A stretch of DNA of 64,000 nucleotides from Sutterella faecalis (lineage in GTDB: Bacteria > Pseudomonadota > Gammaproteobacteria > Burkholderiales > Burkholderiaceae_F). The notes below the pieces were generated by a model that worked only from the letters and a program-made list of their open reading frames with translations, ran no database searches and was not told where the DNA came from. Shown one piece after another: positions 9,233 through 18,010 of this stretch. The DNA is taken from positions 496,001 through 560,000 of the forward strand of contig NZ_CP040882.1 in NCBI RefSeq assembly GCF_006337085.1, written 5' to 3'. Position numbers and translations under genes: made by a program. Within the stretch, counting starts at the first letter, position 1; each line of letters begins with the position of its first letter.

Positions 9233-9284
9233 AAAAAAGCCCCGTCAGGAGCCCCAAAAAGGTTCTGCCGGGGCTTTTGTTTTT
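9233..9284. terminator. Bidirectional intrinsic terminator
   Basis: GCCCCG (9239-9244) pairs with CGGGGC (9269-9274), with A6 before and a T-rich run after. It serves the converging aldolase-like and adenosine deaminase-like genes. Confidence 0.8.
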
Positions 9285-9301
9285 CCGAGCGCCGCTTCTA
9301 T

Positions 9302-10402
9302 TTAGGCAAGCGGCGGAAGCGCTGCCGCGAGACGGTCGAATTCGGGAAGCCACGTCTTCTTCCACTCGGCCTTCTCTGCGTCCGTCACCCAGGCGGCGTC
9401 GATGGAGTTCTCCACCATGGCGCGAAGGTCGGCAAGCGTGAACCCCAGGAAATTGAACATCAGGTACCAGGATTCGCTGATCCGGATGTGGTGCATGGTC
9501 GGATCGTCGCTGTTGGGGAAGAGCTTAAGCCCCATTTCGTGCATGCGGCGGATGGGGTGCTTCTGAGCCCACTCCTCGTCCGTAAAGGTTCTGAGGTAGT
9601 AGGAGTTGGTGGGAACCACGGCAAAAGGCATATTGAGCAACTTCGCGTGCTGCACGAGTTCGGGGTTGTCGATGATCGTGTAGCCGTGGTCAATGCGTTC
9701 GCACTTCAGAAGGTCAATGGCCGTTTCAACATTGCGCCAGTGTTCGCCGAATTCGCCCGCATGCGCCGTAATATGGAAGCCGGCGTCGCGCGCCATGAAG
9801 TAGGCCTTCCAGAAATTCTCGGGCTCGTGATTGGTTTCGCGGTAGTCGATTCCGAGGCCGATCGATTCGGGCTCGCGGTGCGCGATCATCTCGGACACAA
9901 GCTCGACGGCATCCTCAGGCGTCGCCTCGCGGTCGATCGAGGGGACAAGGCGCCCGATCACGCCGTAGCGCGCTTCGCCTTCGCGAAGTCCTTCGCAGAT
10001 GGCGCGCTGAGCGGCCTCAAACGTCATGAAGTGCTTGAGGCCCGTCCAGTTCCAGAAGAATTCAATATAGCGGACGCCCTGCTTCGAAACGCACGCCATG
10101 TGCTCGATCGCAATGCGCTTCAGATATTCGGGCTTCCTGAGAATATGGGCTTCGAGCGCGCGGAAGATGCGCAGCACCCCCACGGGCTTTTCGCCGCGGG
10201 TGTAGAACCCCTCGATCTCCTCCATCGAAACCGGGGCGCCCGAATCGCGAACGAGGTCGATGAAGGTTTCGCGGCTGGTCGTGCCGAGCAGGTGGCAGTG
10301 CAGCTCCGCCTTGGGAAATTCAGAGAAGAAATTCTGCCATTCGGTCGGGAGCGTCCGGCTGAAGGGTGAGTCGGGAACAAAACCGGGATTTGTGCTGCGC
10401 AT
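9302..10402 (-). CDS. Adenosine deaminase family protein
   Basis: 366 residues of the metal-dependent adenosine/AMP deaminase amidohydrolase family, which converts adenosine (or related aminated purines) to inosine. Seen: the metal motif KAELHCHL near residue 32, HAGEFG with metal His and catalytic Glu, the RIDHGY motif with the catalytic His, and NSDDP with the metal/catalytic Asp pair near the C-terminus. All catalytic residues are present. The start ATG 10402 has GAGGA just upstream. The neighbouring DcuC carrier is divergent. Adenine deaminase or another aminohydrolase activity of the same family cannot be excluded. Confidence 0.88.
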   Translation of the reverse strand: MRSTNPGFVPDSPFSRTLPTEWQNFFSEFPKAELHCHLLGTTSRETFIDLVRDSGAPVSMEEIEGFYTRGEKPVGVLRIFRALEAHILRKPEYLKRIAIEHMACVSKQGVRYIEFFWNWTGLKHFMTFEAAQRAICEGLREGEARYGVIGRLVPSIDREATPEDAVELVSEMIAHREPESIGLGIDYRETNHEPENFWKAYFMARDAGFHITAHAGEFGEHWRNVETAIDLLKCERIDHGYTIIDNPELVQHAKLLNMPFAVVPTNSYYLRTFTDEEWAQKHPIRRMHEMGLKLFPNSDDPTMHHIRISESWYLMFNFLGFTLADLRAMVENSIDAAWVTDAEKAEWKKTWLPEFDRLAAALPPLA

Positions 10403-10573
10403 GGGGTCCTCGGACGAGAAAAACCAAAGAAACGAACAACTGCTTTCCGAACCGCATCAGGGAAATCTATGGCGGCCGGAAATGGGAGAGATTAGCGCAC
10501 TTTCCATGCAGAGCGCATCCGGGAGCGGTATATTCCCCGACTTCCCAATTTCCCCCTCGACTTCTCTCCCCAA

Positions 10574-11947
10574 ATGCTAGCCGCACTGATATCCGTCATT
10601 GTGCTCGTCCTTGCGGGCTGGGCCATTGCCAAGAATTACGACGCCAAGGTCGTGCTTTTCGCCGCCGGGCTGATTCTCATGTACGCCGCGCTCCTTCTCG
10701 GGCACGACGTGCTTGCCGCCAAGGCGACCTCAGGCCTCTCCTGGGTCGACCCCTTCAAGGCGATCAAGGATCTCTTCGTCCGTCAGTATTCGAATGCGGG
10801 CCTCATCATCCTCACGCTCTTCGGCTTTGCCGCCTACATGTCCCACATCGGCGCCAATGCCATGGTGATCCGGGTGATGAGCCGGCCGCTCGCGCACGTT
10901 CATTCGCCCTATGTTCTCGTGCCGCTCGTCTTCTGGCTCGGAACCCTTCTCTCGATCATCATCCCGAGCGCATCGTCCCTTGCCGTGATCCTGATGGCAA
11001 CCCTCTACCCGGTCCTCAAGGCCGCGAAGATGTCGCCCCTTACGGCCGCAGGCGTCATCGCCACGACGGCGACGATCGTTCCGACGCCCCTGGGCGGCGA
11101 CAACGTGGTTGCGGCCCGCGTGCTCGGCTTCGAGCACGTGGTCGACTACGTCTTCTACCACCACGCGCCGATCTCGATCCCCGCGATCATCATCATGGGC
11201 ATCGTGCACTACTTCTGGCAGCGCTGGGAAGACAAGAAGGACCTCGAATCCGGGAAGGTCATCGCCGGTTCGATCGACGAATCGAAGCTCGAGGAGGATG
11301 AAACCGACGCCCCCGTCTGGTACGCGATCTTCCCCGTGCTCCCGCTCATTCTCACGATCTTCTTCTGGGCCTGCTTCAAGTCGGTCAAGATCGGCCTCGT
11401 TGAGATCACGCTCTTCTCCTTCGTCTGCGCCTTCATTGCCGAACTCGTGCGCAAGAAGAACATGAAGGGCTCGATGAAGGACGTGAACCTCTTCTTCCGC
11501 GGCATGGGCGACGGCTTCTCAAAGGTCGTCGTGCTGATCGTCGCCGCCTCCACCATGGTGGCGGGGCTCTCCGCAATGGGGCTCATCAGCATGATTTCGT
11601 CCTCCGTCTCGGGCGTTGAAAACGCGGGCGCGGGCCTCATGCTCGCCTTCTCGGGCATCACGGCGCTCATCACCTTCATCAGCGGTTCGGGAAACGCCGT
11701 CTTCTACAGCTTCATCGAACTCATCCCGCAGCTCGCGGAGAAAGCCGGCATCGACCCCCTGATGGTGGCGCTCCCCATGCAGCACACCTCGAACCTCATC
11801 CGTGCGGTCTCGCCGGTTTCGGCCGTGGTGATCATCGTTTCGGCAGTCGTCAAGGTGAATCCGCTCATGGTCGTGAAGCGCACCGCCGTGCCGCTTCTCT
11901 CGGGCTTCGTCGCGGTCCTCGTGATCTCCTTGATCCGCTACATGTGA
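10574..11947 (+). CDS. DcuC family C4-dicarboxylate/short-chain carboxylate transporter
   Basis: 457 residues, about 12 membrane segments. Seen: the DcuC-type N-terminal pattern (LAGWAIAKNYDAKVVLFAAGL), FAAYMSHIGA, a re-entrant region with ISGSGNAVFYS, and the terminal block AVSPVSAVVIIVSAVVKVNP typical of DcuC. Family members exchange or export succinate and other dicarboxylates in anaerobes. There is no clear ribosome-binding site before ATG 10574, so the start is less certain. It is divergent from the adenosine deaminase-like gene. Three further carriers of this family occur in the window. Confidence 0.88.
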   Translation: MLAALISVIVLVLAGWAIAKNYDAKVVLFAAGLILMYAALLLGHDVLAAKATSGLSWVDPFKAIKDLFVRQYSNAGLIILTLFGFAAYMSHIGANAMVIRVMSRPLAHVHSPYVLVPLVFWLGTLLSIIIPSASSLAVILMATLYPVLKAAKMSPLTAAGVIATTATIVPTPLGGDNVVAARVLGFEHVVDYVFYHHAPISIPAIIIMGIVHYFWQRWEDKKDLESGKVIAGSIDESKLEEDETDAPVWYAIFPVLPLILTIFFWACFKSVKIGLVEITLFSFVCAFIAELVRKKNMKGSMKDVNLFFRGMGDGFSKVVVLIVAASTMVAGLSAMGLISMISSSVSGVENAGAGLMLAFSGITALITFISGSGNAVFYSFIELIPQLAEKAGIDPLMVALPMQHTSNLIRAVSPVSAVVIIVSAVVKVNPLMVVKRTAVPLLSGFVAVLVISLIRYM

Positions 11948-11972
11948 CGCAATAAGCCTTTCTTCTCTCAGA

Positions 11973-12012
11973 AAGCCCGGGCGAGCCGATCTGCTGCTCC
12001 CGGGCTTTTTTC
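11973..12012 (+). terminator. Intrinsic terminator of the DcuC carrier
   Basis: AGCCCGGG and CCCGGGCT arms (11974-11981, 11999-12006) are followed by a T-run. Confidence 0.85.
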
Positions 12013-12137
12013 GTAACGAGCGGCTTCCCGGGGCGCTGCGGCGATGGTGTCGCTCGTGAAAAGGAAAGCTCCGCGCGTCAGTTACTCCTGCAGTCATTTC
12101 AACGCCAGAATACGGCTCTCTTTATGCCCGGATGCCG

Positions 12138-12232
12138 GTATACAAATCGTGACCATCACGATTGAAGCAGAGGAGCCAGGTCGTCCGAGCCCGCACGCCG
12201 CATTTCTATAATCGCCCATCACATTTGTATAC
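12138..12232 (+). promoter_or_regulatory. Promoter region of the PAP2-EptA fusion with nested dyads
   Basis: Seen: a perfect dyad AATCGTGA-CCA-TCACGATT at 12144-12162, GTATACAAAT at 12138-12147 facing its inverse ATTTGTATAC at 12223-12232, and a consensus TATAAT at 12207-12212. The dyad sits about 45 bases before the -10, a position suited to an activator. Which regulator binds is unknown. Confidence 0.55.
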
Positions 12233-12249
12233 ATGGGATTTCGATTTAG

Positions 12250-14682
12250 ATGCACGTCACAGACCTTCCGCCGCAGGCAGAAAGCCGCTCGATCACGCCT
12301 GTCGAGATCCTTTTCTGGCTGCTCCTCCCGGCAGGGCTCCTCGCCTGGCTCATTCTCTTCCCGCCGCATTTGCTTGATCTCGCCCTTCAGCGCCTCATCT
12401 GGAAGAGCTTCAGCGAAGCCTGGCTCAATACGTACCTGACGGAATTCTGGCTCCATCAGCTTCCGAAGTTTATTTCGATTGCCGCCTATGCGGTCCTTCT
12501 TCTCCTCCTGATCCGGAGCTTTGTCCGGGAGAAGCGGCACGCATCCGCGAACGCTCAATGGTCGCGGCTCATGCGGGGACGAATGCTTTATGCGCTTCTC
12601 GCGGGCGCCCTCTCTGTCATTGCCGTCTGGTGGCTCAAGAAAACGACGGGCGTGAGCTGTCCCTGGAGCATCGAAGAATTCGGCGGGAGCGCTGAACTCA
12701 CGAACCCGGCCTTCCCGCTCGGGTTCCGTCCGGGCGTCTGCTGGCCTTCGGGCGCAGCAGGAAGCGGCTTCTGCCTTCTTCCCTTCTTCTTCATGCTCCG
12801 GGGATTCGGGAAGAAAGTTTCCATCCTCGCCTTCGCAACTCCCCTGCTTCTCGGTCTCACTGCCGGAATCGGACGCATGCTCGCAGGCGCGCATTTCCTC
12901 TCGCATGTCGTCGACGCTTTTCTGGTCGACTGGCATATTTCGGGAGCGCTTTACGTCCTCATCTTCTGCCGCCGCGGATTCCTGAAGGCGTTTGCCTTGC
13001 TCTTCATGGGCTCCGGACGAACGAAAGAGGAAGAAGGAATGGGCGTCACGGGAAGACGCACCGCAGTGCGCCCTCCCTTTGCCGTATTGATCTTCGGACT
13101 CGGCCTCTGGTGGGCCTTCGTCTTTGATGCCCCGATGCTCCTGAAGCTCCTCGCTCCAAAAGGCGCGGCATCCCTCTCCTCCGCGGCGCTTGCCCTCGAA
13201 TCCGGCATCGCCTTCGCGCTCGTGGGCGCGAGCCTCGCTGCGCTCCTCTCGCTTTTCCCCCGGATGATCTTCAGAGCGCTGCTTGTCTTTCTCACCATTC
13301 TGGGCGCCGTCTCCTTTGCCGCCGCATTTCTTTACGGCACGGCGATGACGCCGGACATGGTGCGAAACCTTATTGCTACCGATCCGGCTGAAGCCGCGGG
13401 CTACATCAGCGTGCGTTCGGTCTTCGTCTTCCTCTGGGCGCTGATTCCGCCGCTCTGGCTCTCCCTCAGGGGGAATGCCGCTCCAGCGCTCACCCTGCGT
13501 CCCGGGAAGACGGCGCTTTTAAAAGCGCTGGGGCTTCGGCTTGGCGGCGTTCTTCTTCCCGCCGCTGCGGGCGTTCTCCTGATTGCCCTCAACTTCCAGG
13601 CCTTTTCGAGCGCCATGCGGAACGACAAGTCGCTTCGCTACCTGATTGCGCCGGTCAATATTGTTTATTCGGCGATCAAAACCGCTGCGGCAGACGACTC
13701 CCCTGACGAGAAGCGCGTGCGTCTCGTGACCGATCCGGCGCCGAAGGCCGCCATTCAGGTTCGCCGGCCGACGCTTTTCGTCTTCGTTGTGGGCGAAACG
13801 GCGCGCGCCGCCAACTGGGGCTTGAACAGCTACGCCCGCGACACGACGCCGGAGCTCTCGAAAATAAAGCTCATCAACTTCCCGAAGGTCACGTCCTGCG
13901 GCACGTCGACCGACGTCTCGCTTCCCTGCATGATGAGCCGCATCGGCAGAAGCAATTACGACCGCGACCGGATACTCAGCGAGGAGTCGCTCCCGGCGCT
14001 CCTCGAGCGTGCCGGAATGAATGTGCTCTGGGTTGACAACCAATCCGGCTGCAAGGGAACGTGCGAAGGCATTCCGACGCGCGAAGTCTTTTGTCCGGAC
14101 GGCAGGTGCCGCGACGACGACGTGCTGATCAGGGAGCTCGAGCGTGAAATTCCGAAGCTACCGGCTGATCGCCCGACGGTGCTCTTTCTTCACATGATCG
14201 GCTCCCACGGGCCCGCCTATTCAGAGCGTTCGCGGCAAGCCGCGAAGGCCTTTGAGCCCGAATGCAGAAGCGCCGATTTGGGAAGCTGCTCGCGCGAGGA
14301 GGTCGTCAATGCCTACGACAATTCGATCCGGGAAACCGACCGCGTTCTGGCCGGCCTCATCCGTCGGCTCGAAGCCCGGAGCGCACGACTCGACTCGGCG
14401 CTTCTCTACGTATCCGACCATGGGGAGTCTCTGGGCGAGTCCGGACTCTACCTGCACGGCGCCCCCTGGTGGATGGCGCCCTCGGAGCAAACCCAGGTGC
14501 CGATGATTTTCTGGATGAGCGACGGCTTCGCCCGGACCTTCAGACTCGACACGCAGTACATCCTGGCGAGATCCAGGGAACCGCTCTCGCACGAGAACCT
14601 CTGGTCGAGCGTTCTGGGGATTCTCGGGATTGAGAGCCGGACACTGAGGCCGGAATACGATTTCTCCGGGAGAAGCCGATAA
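12250..14682 (+). CDS. PAP2 phosphatase-like domain fused to EptA-type phosphoethanolamine transferase
   Basis: 810 residues, well above the usual 540-560 of EptA. Residues 1-245: a multi-span PAP2_like domain with KKTTGVSCPW, CWPSGAAGSGF and RMLAGAHFLSH; the His normally following the PSG of motif 2 is Ala here, while the motif 3 His is kept. Residues about 255-810: a complete EptA/MCR-type enzyme with five membrane segments and a periplasmic sulfatase-fold domain. It has the metal Glu in VVGETARAANWG, the nucleophile Thr in SCGTSTDVSLPCM, SDHGESLGE and LYLHGAP, and the disulfide cysteines. EptA moves phosphoethanolamine from phosphatidylethanolamine to lipid A phosphate or hydroxyl, giving cationic-peptide resistance. 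Start ATG 12250 has a weak ribosome-binding site. The fusion recalls H. pylori lpxE-eptA, but the missing His makes phosphatase activity doubtful. Confidence 0.88.
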   Translation: MHVTDLPPQAESRSITPVEILFWLLLPAGLLAWLILFPPHLLDLALQRLIWKSFSEAWLNTYLTEFWLHQLPKFISIAAYAVLLLLLIRSFVREKRHASANAQWSRLMRGRMLYALLAGALSVIAVWWLKKTTGVSCPWSIEEFGGSAELTNPAFPLGFRPGVCWPSGAAGSGFCLLPFFFMLRGFGKKVSILAFATPLLLGLTAGIGRMLAGAHFLSHVVDAFLVDWHISGALYVLIFCRRGFLKAFALLFMGSGRTKEEEGMGVTGRRTAVRPPFAVLIFGLGLWWAFVFDAPMLLKLLAPKGAASLSSAALALESGIAFALVGASLAALLSLFPRMIFRALLVFLTILGAVSFAAAFLYGTAMTPDMVRNLIATDPAEAAGYISVRSVFVFLWALIPPLWLSLRGNAAPALTLRPGKTALLKALGLRLGGVLLPAAAGVLLIALNFQAFSSAMRNDKSLRYLIAPVNIVYSAIKTAAADDSPDEKRVRLVTDPAPKAAIQVRRPTLFVFVVGETARAANWGLNSYARDTTPELSKIKLINFPKVTSCGTSTDVSLPCMMSRIGRSNYDRDRILSEESLPALLERAGMNVLWVDNQSGCKGTCEGIPTREVFCPDGRCRDDDVLIRELEREIPKLPADRPTVLFLHMIGSHGPAYSERSRQAAKAFEPECRSADLGSCSREEVVNAYDNSIRETDRVLAGLIRRLEARSARLDSALLYVSDHGESLGESGLYLHGAPWWMAPSEQTQVPMIFWMSDGFARTFRLDTQYILARSREPLSHENLWSSVLGILGIESRTLRPEYDFSGRSR

Positions 14683-14697
14683 CAAAGGCCTTCCAAA

Positions 14698-14741
14698 AAC
14701 AAAAGAGGCGCCGGGGGAACCGAAAACGCCTCTTCGATTTT
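14698..14741. terminator. Bidirectional intrinsic terminator
   Basis: AAGAGGCG (14703-14710) pairs with CGCCTCTT (14727-14734), with A/T-rich flanks on both sides. It separates the converging EptA fusion and the helical protein gene. Confidence 0.75.
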
Positions 14742-14756
14742 GCCGCGGGGAAACGC

Positions 14757-15596
14757 TCAGGCGCGAAGGTCCTTGTCTTCGGCGAGCATGCCGAACATCT
14801 TCTCCACACGCCTGAACATCCTGCGGCAGTCTTCCGCCTGGGGATGAAGCCGCCTGAAAAGAAGTTCATAGCGGGAATCGGCCTTCGCGAGAATATCGAG
14901 CCGCTCCTTTGCCTCCAGGGTAACCGCTTGAGCCGCCGCGCGATGGATTTCGAGCACGAGATCGCCCACGGCCATGAGAAAGCTTTCGGGTTCAAGCACG
15001 GCCTTCGGGTCTTCGGGCAAAGCTTCCGCAACAGTCCCCCAGTAGCGCAGATCCGGATTCTTGAGGTCGATCAAGGTCTGCGCGGCAAGCGACACCGCCG
15101 TCACCAGATAATCGGGCGCAGCGTCCAGCGCGTTCCCTTCCGCCCAGGCATCCGAAATCCGGCGCTCCAGATTCGCTCTTGCAATCAAGCGGAAGGCAAG
15201 ATCGAACTGTCCGGTACGGAGCGCCAGGATGCCTTCCGCCAGAGGCAGAAGCGCGCGCTGCCCGTGCGCATCGGATTCCCTGACCGCAGCGGCCATCCGG
15301 GGAAAATGGTTGAGCGCAATCTGTGCGAGCGCCATTGTCTGGCGTACGGGGGCATCAATGTGCGAGAGCGCGGCAAAAAGCGCCCGGAGGAGATTCTTTG
15401 CATAAAGAGGATCATCGAGCCGCTCTGCCGGAAGCGCTTCAAAGGCCGCCACCGCCGCCGGCCACCGCTGCAGTCCGTCGGCCGGAAGTCTTTTGAGAAT
15501 TTCGAGGAGCCGCTCATCCACCGGCTGATCAGCCAAAGCTTCGCGCGGCACCTCCGTGGAAGGTTTTTTGAATTTGTCCTTCAGCCATCTGAACAT
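14757..15596 (-). CDS. Hypothetical alpha-helical cytoplasmic protein
   Basis: 279 residues, not recognised. Seen: an amphipathic basic N-terminus (MFRWLKDKFKKP), then almost continuous predicted helices rich in Ala, Leu, Glu and Arg without signal peptide or membrane segments, somewhat like TPR-type helical repeats. There are no catalytic motifs. Codon use matches its neighbours. It is monocistronic and converges with the EptA fusion. Confidence 0.7.
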   Translation of the reverse strand: MFRWLKDKFKKPSTEVPREALADQPVDERLLEILKRLPADGLQRWPAAVAAFEALPAERLDDPLYAKNLLRALFAALSHIDAPVRQTMALAQIALNHFPRMAAAVRESDAHGQRALLPLAEGILALRTGQFDLAFRLIARANLERRISDAWAEGNALDAAPDYLVTAVSLAAQTLIDLKNPDLRYWGTVAEALPEDPKAVLEPESFLMAVGDLVLEIHRAAAQAVTLEAKERLDILAKADSRYELLFRRLHPQAEDCRRMFRRVEKMFGMLAEDKDLRA

Positions 15597-15693
15597 GTAT
15601 TTTTCCCCTGCTTGCTGTTGTTCATTCAGGAATTCCGCTTTAGCCGGATATGGACGATAGTACCGCCGGGGAGCGGCTCCCCGCCTCTGCAGA

Positions 15694-15714
15694 TTTCCTG
15701 AGGCGTTCAGGAAA
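15694..15714. promoter_or_regulatory. Inverted repeat in the intergenic region
   Basis: TTTCCTGA-5 bases-TCAGGAAA lies between the helical protein (minus) and a small membrane protein (plus). A GGGGAGC-G-GCTCCCC hairpin precedes it at 15669-15683. Either could be an operator; no further support is seen. Confidence 0.3.
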
Positions 15715-15871
15715 GCGTTTCTTCCAAAAGCTCTGCCGGGGCGGCGCTCTCATCATTTGTCTCATTTCTTTAGAGCTCATTCCAGCCGCCGGGCGTCAAA
15801 GATAAAATGAGGACAAAATTTCGCTGCGCACCCACTGCGCGGTTTTTGAATGGCATCGGGGAGTCCAGCAC

Positions 15872-16315
15872 ATGCGCCGTGCACTCACATTCCTTCTGAT
15901 TCTCTGCACTCTTCTTTTCTGGAGCATGAGCCTCTGGACGCTCTCCGCCCGCGTCTCCGGCGCGGACTTTTTATGGTGCTGCGCGCCGGCGGGCGCCGGG
16001 CTTCTGATGCTGATCGGTCTCTTTGCCTCGGGAAGGATCTTCAATCCCGTCGACCGCGTGCGGCGCCTCTTTTCCGCGGCGCTCGCGACGACGCTCCTCG
16101 TCGTCATCGCATGCGTCTACGCCGACGTGCTCGTGCTGAACGGCGTCATTTTCGAAAAGCTCCTCGGGCTCTTCAATCTCGGCATCTTCATCGACAGCCG
16201 CCTCATTCTCACGCTCGCCTGCGCCGGGGCCCTCGTGCACCCCGTGCTCTTCATCATTGCCGGGGTCGGGCTTCTCTGCCTCCCGCCCCCGTCGGACAAT
16301 TTCTTTCGTCAGTGA
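15872..16315 (+). CDS. Small multi-span membrane protein of unknown function
   Basis: 147 residues, not recognised. Seen: four hydrophobic segments (about residues 5-25, 35-55, 68-92, 108-138) separated by short charged loops, which indicates an inner-membrane protein. ATG 15872 is preceded by GGGGAG at a good distance. Its stop overlaps by 7 bases the stop of the rubredoxin gene on the other strand, with no terminator between them. Convergence with the hydrogenase accessory genes does not imply a shared function. Confidence 0.7.
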   Translation: MRRALTFLLILCTLLFWSMSLWTLSARVSGADFLWCCAPAGAGLLMLIGLFASGRIFNPVDRVRRLFSAALATTLLVVIACVYADVLVLNGVIFEKLLGLFNLGIFIDSRLILTLACAGALVHPVLFIIAGVGLLCLPPPSDNFFRQ

Positions 16316-16566
16316 TCCTCGTCGGCCGGGATGAAGGCCGACTTCGGATGCCCGCAGTCCGGGCACACGAATTCGTCGGGCAGATCCCGGAAGGATGTCC
16401 CCGGGAGAACATTCTCTTCGGGGCAGCCTTCCGCGGGGTCGTAAACGTACCAGCAGACCTTGCACTGCATCCGGGCGTCGGGCGGAACGCGCTCGGCCGC
16501 GAGCCGGTCAAGAAGCGCCTCGATCTCGGACCCCTTAGTGAAATGACCCGAACCAGCTTCAGGCAT
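16309..16566 (-). CDS. hupI: Rubredoxin-type hydrogenase accessory protein HupI/HoxR
   Basis: 85 residues. Seen: a short N-terminal helix, then a rubredoxin fold with CKVCWYVYDPAEG and CPDCGHPKSAF, giving four Cys iron ligands. Rubredoxins encoded inside hup/hox operons (HupI, HoxR) take part in making oxygen-exposed [NiFe] hydrogenases. Start ATG 16566 has GGAGGTG upstream and overlaps the hupH stop by 8 bases, implying translational coupling. Last gene of the hupDFGHI set. Confidence 0.9.
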   Translation of the reverse strand: MPEAGSGHFTKGSEIEALLDRLAAERVPPDARMQCKVCWYVYDPAEGCPEENVLPGTSFRDLPDEFVCPDCGHPKSAFIPADEDH

Positions 16567-17449
16567 GAGACACCTCCCTTCTGCCGCCAAGGGTGCCGCG
16601 CTCAAGGTCGTGCCGGATCCATTCAATGAGATCCGTGCACTTTCTGACTGCCTCGGGGAACTCTTCGGCTGAAACGGGAACTTCAGGCGGCACGCGGGCC
16701 ACCACGAAGGCGTCGAGGAGCGTCTTTCCGGAATTGTTGATGATGCGGCTTCTCCAGAGATTCCTCACCCGCGTGCGCGTAAAGCGCGAATGCGCAAACC
16801 CCTGAAGCTCGACCTCAATATCGCCCGTGCCGAGGGTGGAAAGAAGCGCCGTCATATCGCCGGGCGACAGGGGCTGGCGCTGGAGCTCAACCATAAAGGC
16901 CGGGTCGTCGGAAAGCCGCTCGATCCTGCCGGATTCCGCCTCGCTTTTGAGCTCATGTCCGAGCTCCTCCAGAATGGCAGGGGCAGCGAAGACGTCCGCG
17001 CTCGGGTTGACGAGCTTCGGCACTTCGGTCTCGCCCCGGTCGGAGACGACCAGCACCGTGCGGGGAAGGCGCCCGAGGACAAAGGAATTTGCCGCGCGCC
17101 CATCATCCCCCGCCTGAACGCGCCAGAGCCCCGGGATGCCGGTATCGGCAGCGCGCGCTTCGCCGTTGAAGAGCAGGATCTTCACCTCACCCTCGCCGAG
17201 GGTCGGCAGAAGAAAATCGAGATGCTTCGGATCAAAGCTCGAAAAATCCCAAACCTCGTGCAGATCCGAGCCGTCCGAGGCTGCTCTGCCCGCAGCCATG
17301 TCGTCGATGTGCCGGGAGAGCTTTTCGCGTACTGCCGTAAGGAACTCAATGGTGGCGAGCGCCGCCAGGCGCTCCGTTTCCGGGTCCAGCTGCGGGGCGT
17401 TCTGCCACCGGCGCGCCACGTCAGCGGCGGAATAAGTCTGAAGGCTCAT
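16559..17449 (-). CDS. hupH: Hydrogenase expression/formation protein HupH/HyaF
   Basis: 296 residues, the normal size for HupH/HoxQ/HyaF, which assist assembly of the FeS-containing small subunit of uptake [NiFe] hydrogenases. Seen: the family LLPTLGEGEVKILL and DMTALLSTLGTGDIEVELQGF repeats, IPGLWRVQ, and the C-terminal RVRNLWRSRIINNSGKTLLD block. The start at ATG 17449 lacks a clear ribosome-binding site. It is placed between hupG and hupI. Confidence 0.92.
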   Translation of the reverse strand: MSLQTYSAADVARRWQNAPQLDPETERLAALATIEFLTAVREKLSRHIDDMAAGRAASDGSDLHEVWDFSSFDPKHLDFLLPTLGEGEVKILLFNGEARAADTGIPGLWRVQAGDDGRAANSFVLGRLPRTVLVVSDRGETEVPKLVNPSADVFAAPAILEELGHELKSEAESGRIERLSDDPAFMVELQRQPLSPGDMTALLSTLGTGDIEVELQGFAHSRFTRTRVRNLWRSRIINNSGKTLLDAFVVARVPPEVPVSAEEFPEAVRKCTDLIEWIRHDLERGTLGGRREVSHA

Positions 17450-17495
17450 TTTGTTTTATCCGAATAATTTTGGAATTCTGCTTTCGAAAAGGGCT

Positions 17496-17966
17496 TCAGC
17501 AGCTGCAGCTCTCATCATCCGATCGCTGCGGAAGGATCGCTACGGAGCGCTTCGGCGCCTCCGTTCGCGAGGCAATCTGAGCGAGCTTTGCGAGGTAGCC
17601 GTCCCAGGAATCAAGCCCTTCAGCGGCGCCGAGAAACACATTCCCGCGAAAGAGCGCGAGCGCCGGGAGCTTTCTCACGCCCCAGCGGGCAGCAAGCGCT
17701 CTCCCTTCCGTCACGTCCGTGCACCAGGCGCTTTCAACAGCGTCCCCCATGCTCCGCCGGATTTCCGGCCCAATCACGATGATGTCCAACGTTTCCTTGC
17801 GGGTATTGGGATCGTCGGCAAAAATCAGAAATTTGAGTCCGGGACTCGCGAGAAACTCGTTGAGCCCCGCTTCATTGAGCGTCTCGAACCCCTCTCTCTC
17901 GCGCAGGCGCTGAAAGAGCGGATTCGTCTGCGGATTGATTTCCGCGATTCGTGTGAATTTGGACAT
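17496..17966 (-). CDS. hupG: Thioredoxin-fold hydrogenase accessory protein HupG/HyaE
   Basis: 156 residues of the HyaE/HupG/HoxO family: a thioredoxin-like fold that lacks the redox CxxC and acts as a Tat-proofreading chaperone for the hydrogenase small subunit. Seen: LIFADDPNTRKETLDIIVIGPE, AARWGVRKLPALALFRG and LDSWDGYLAKLAQI, all typical of the family. A Cys-rich CSC terminal tail is unusual. It lies 44 bases after hupF and 46 before hupH. Confidence 0.88.
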   Translation of the reverse strand: MSKFTRIAEINPQTNPLFQRLREREGFETLNEAGLNEFLASPGLKFLIFADDPNTRKETLDIIVIGPEIRRSMGDAVESAWCTDVTEGRALAARWGVRKLPALALFRGNVFLGAAEGLDSWDGYLAKLAQIASRTEAPKRSVAILPQRSDDESCSC

Positions 17967-18010
17967 GCTGAAATGATTCTCAAAAAAATGGCGCGGAGAC
18001 CTCAGGTGAA

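Noticed and set aside
12094..12936. 280-codon minus-strand frame over the PAP2 domain and its promoter
   Set aside because: Antisense to a clear membrane domain; the product is charged and without motifs.
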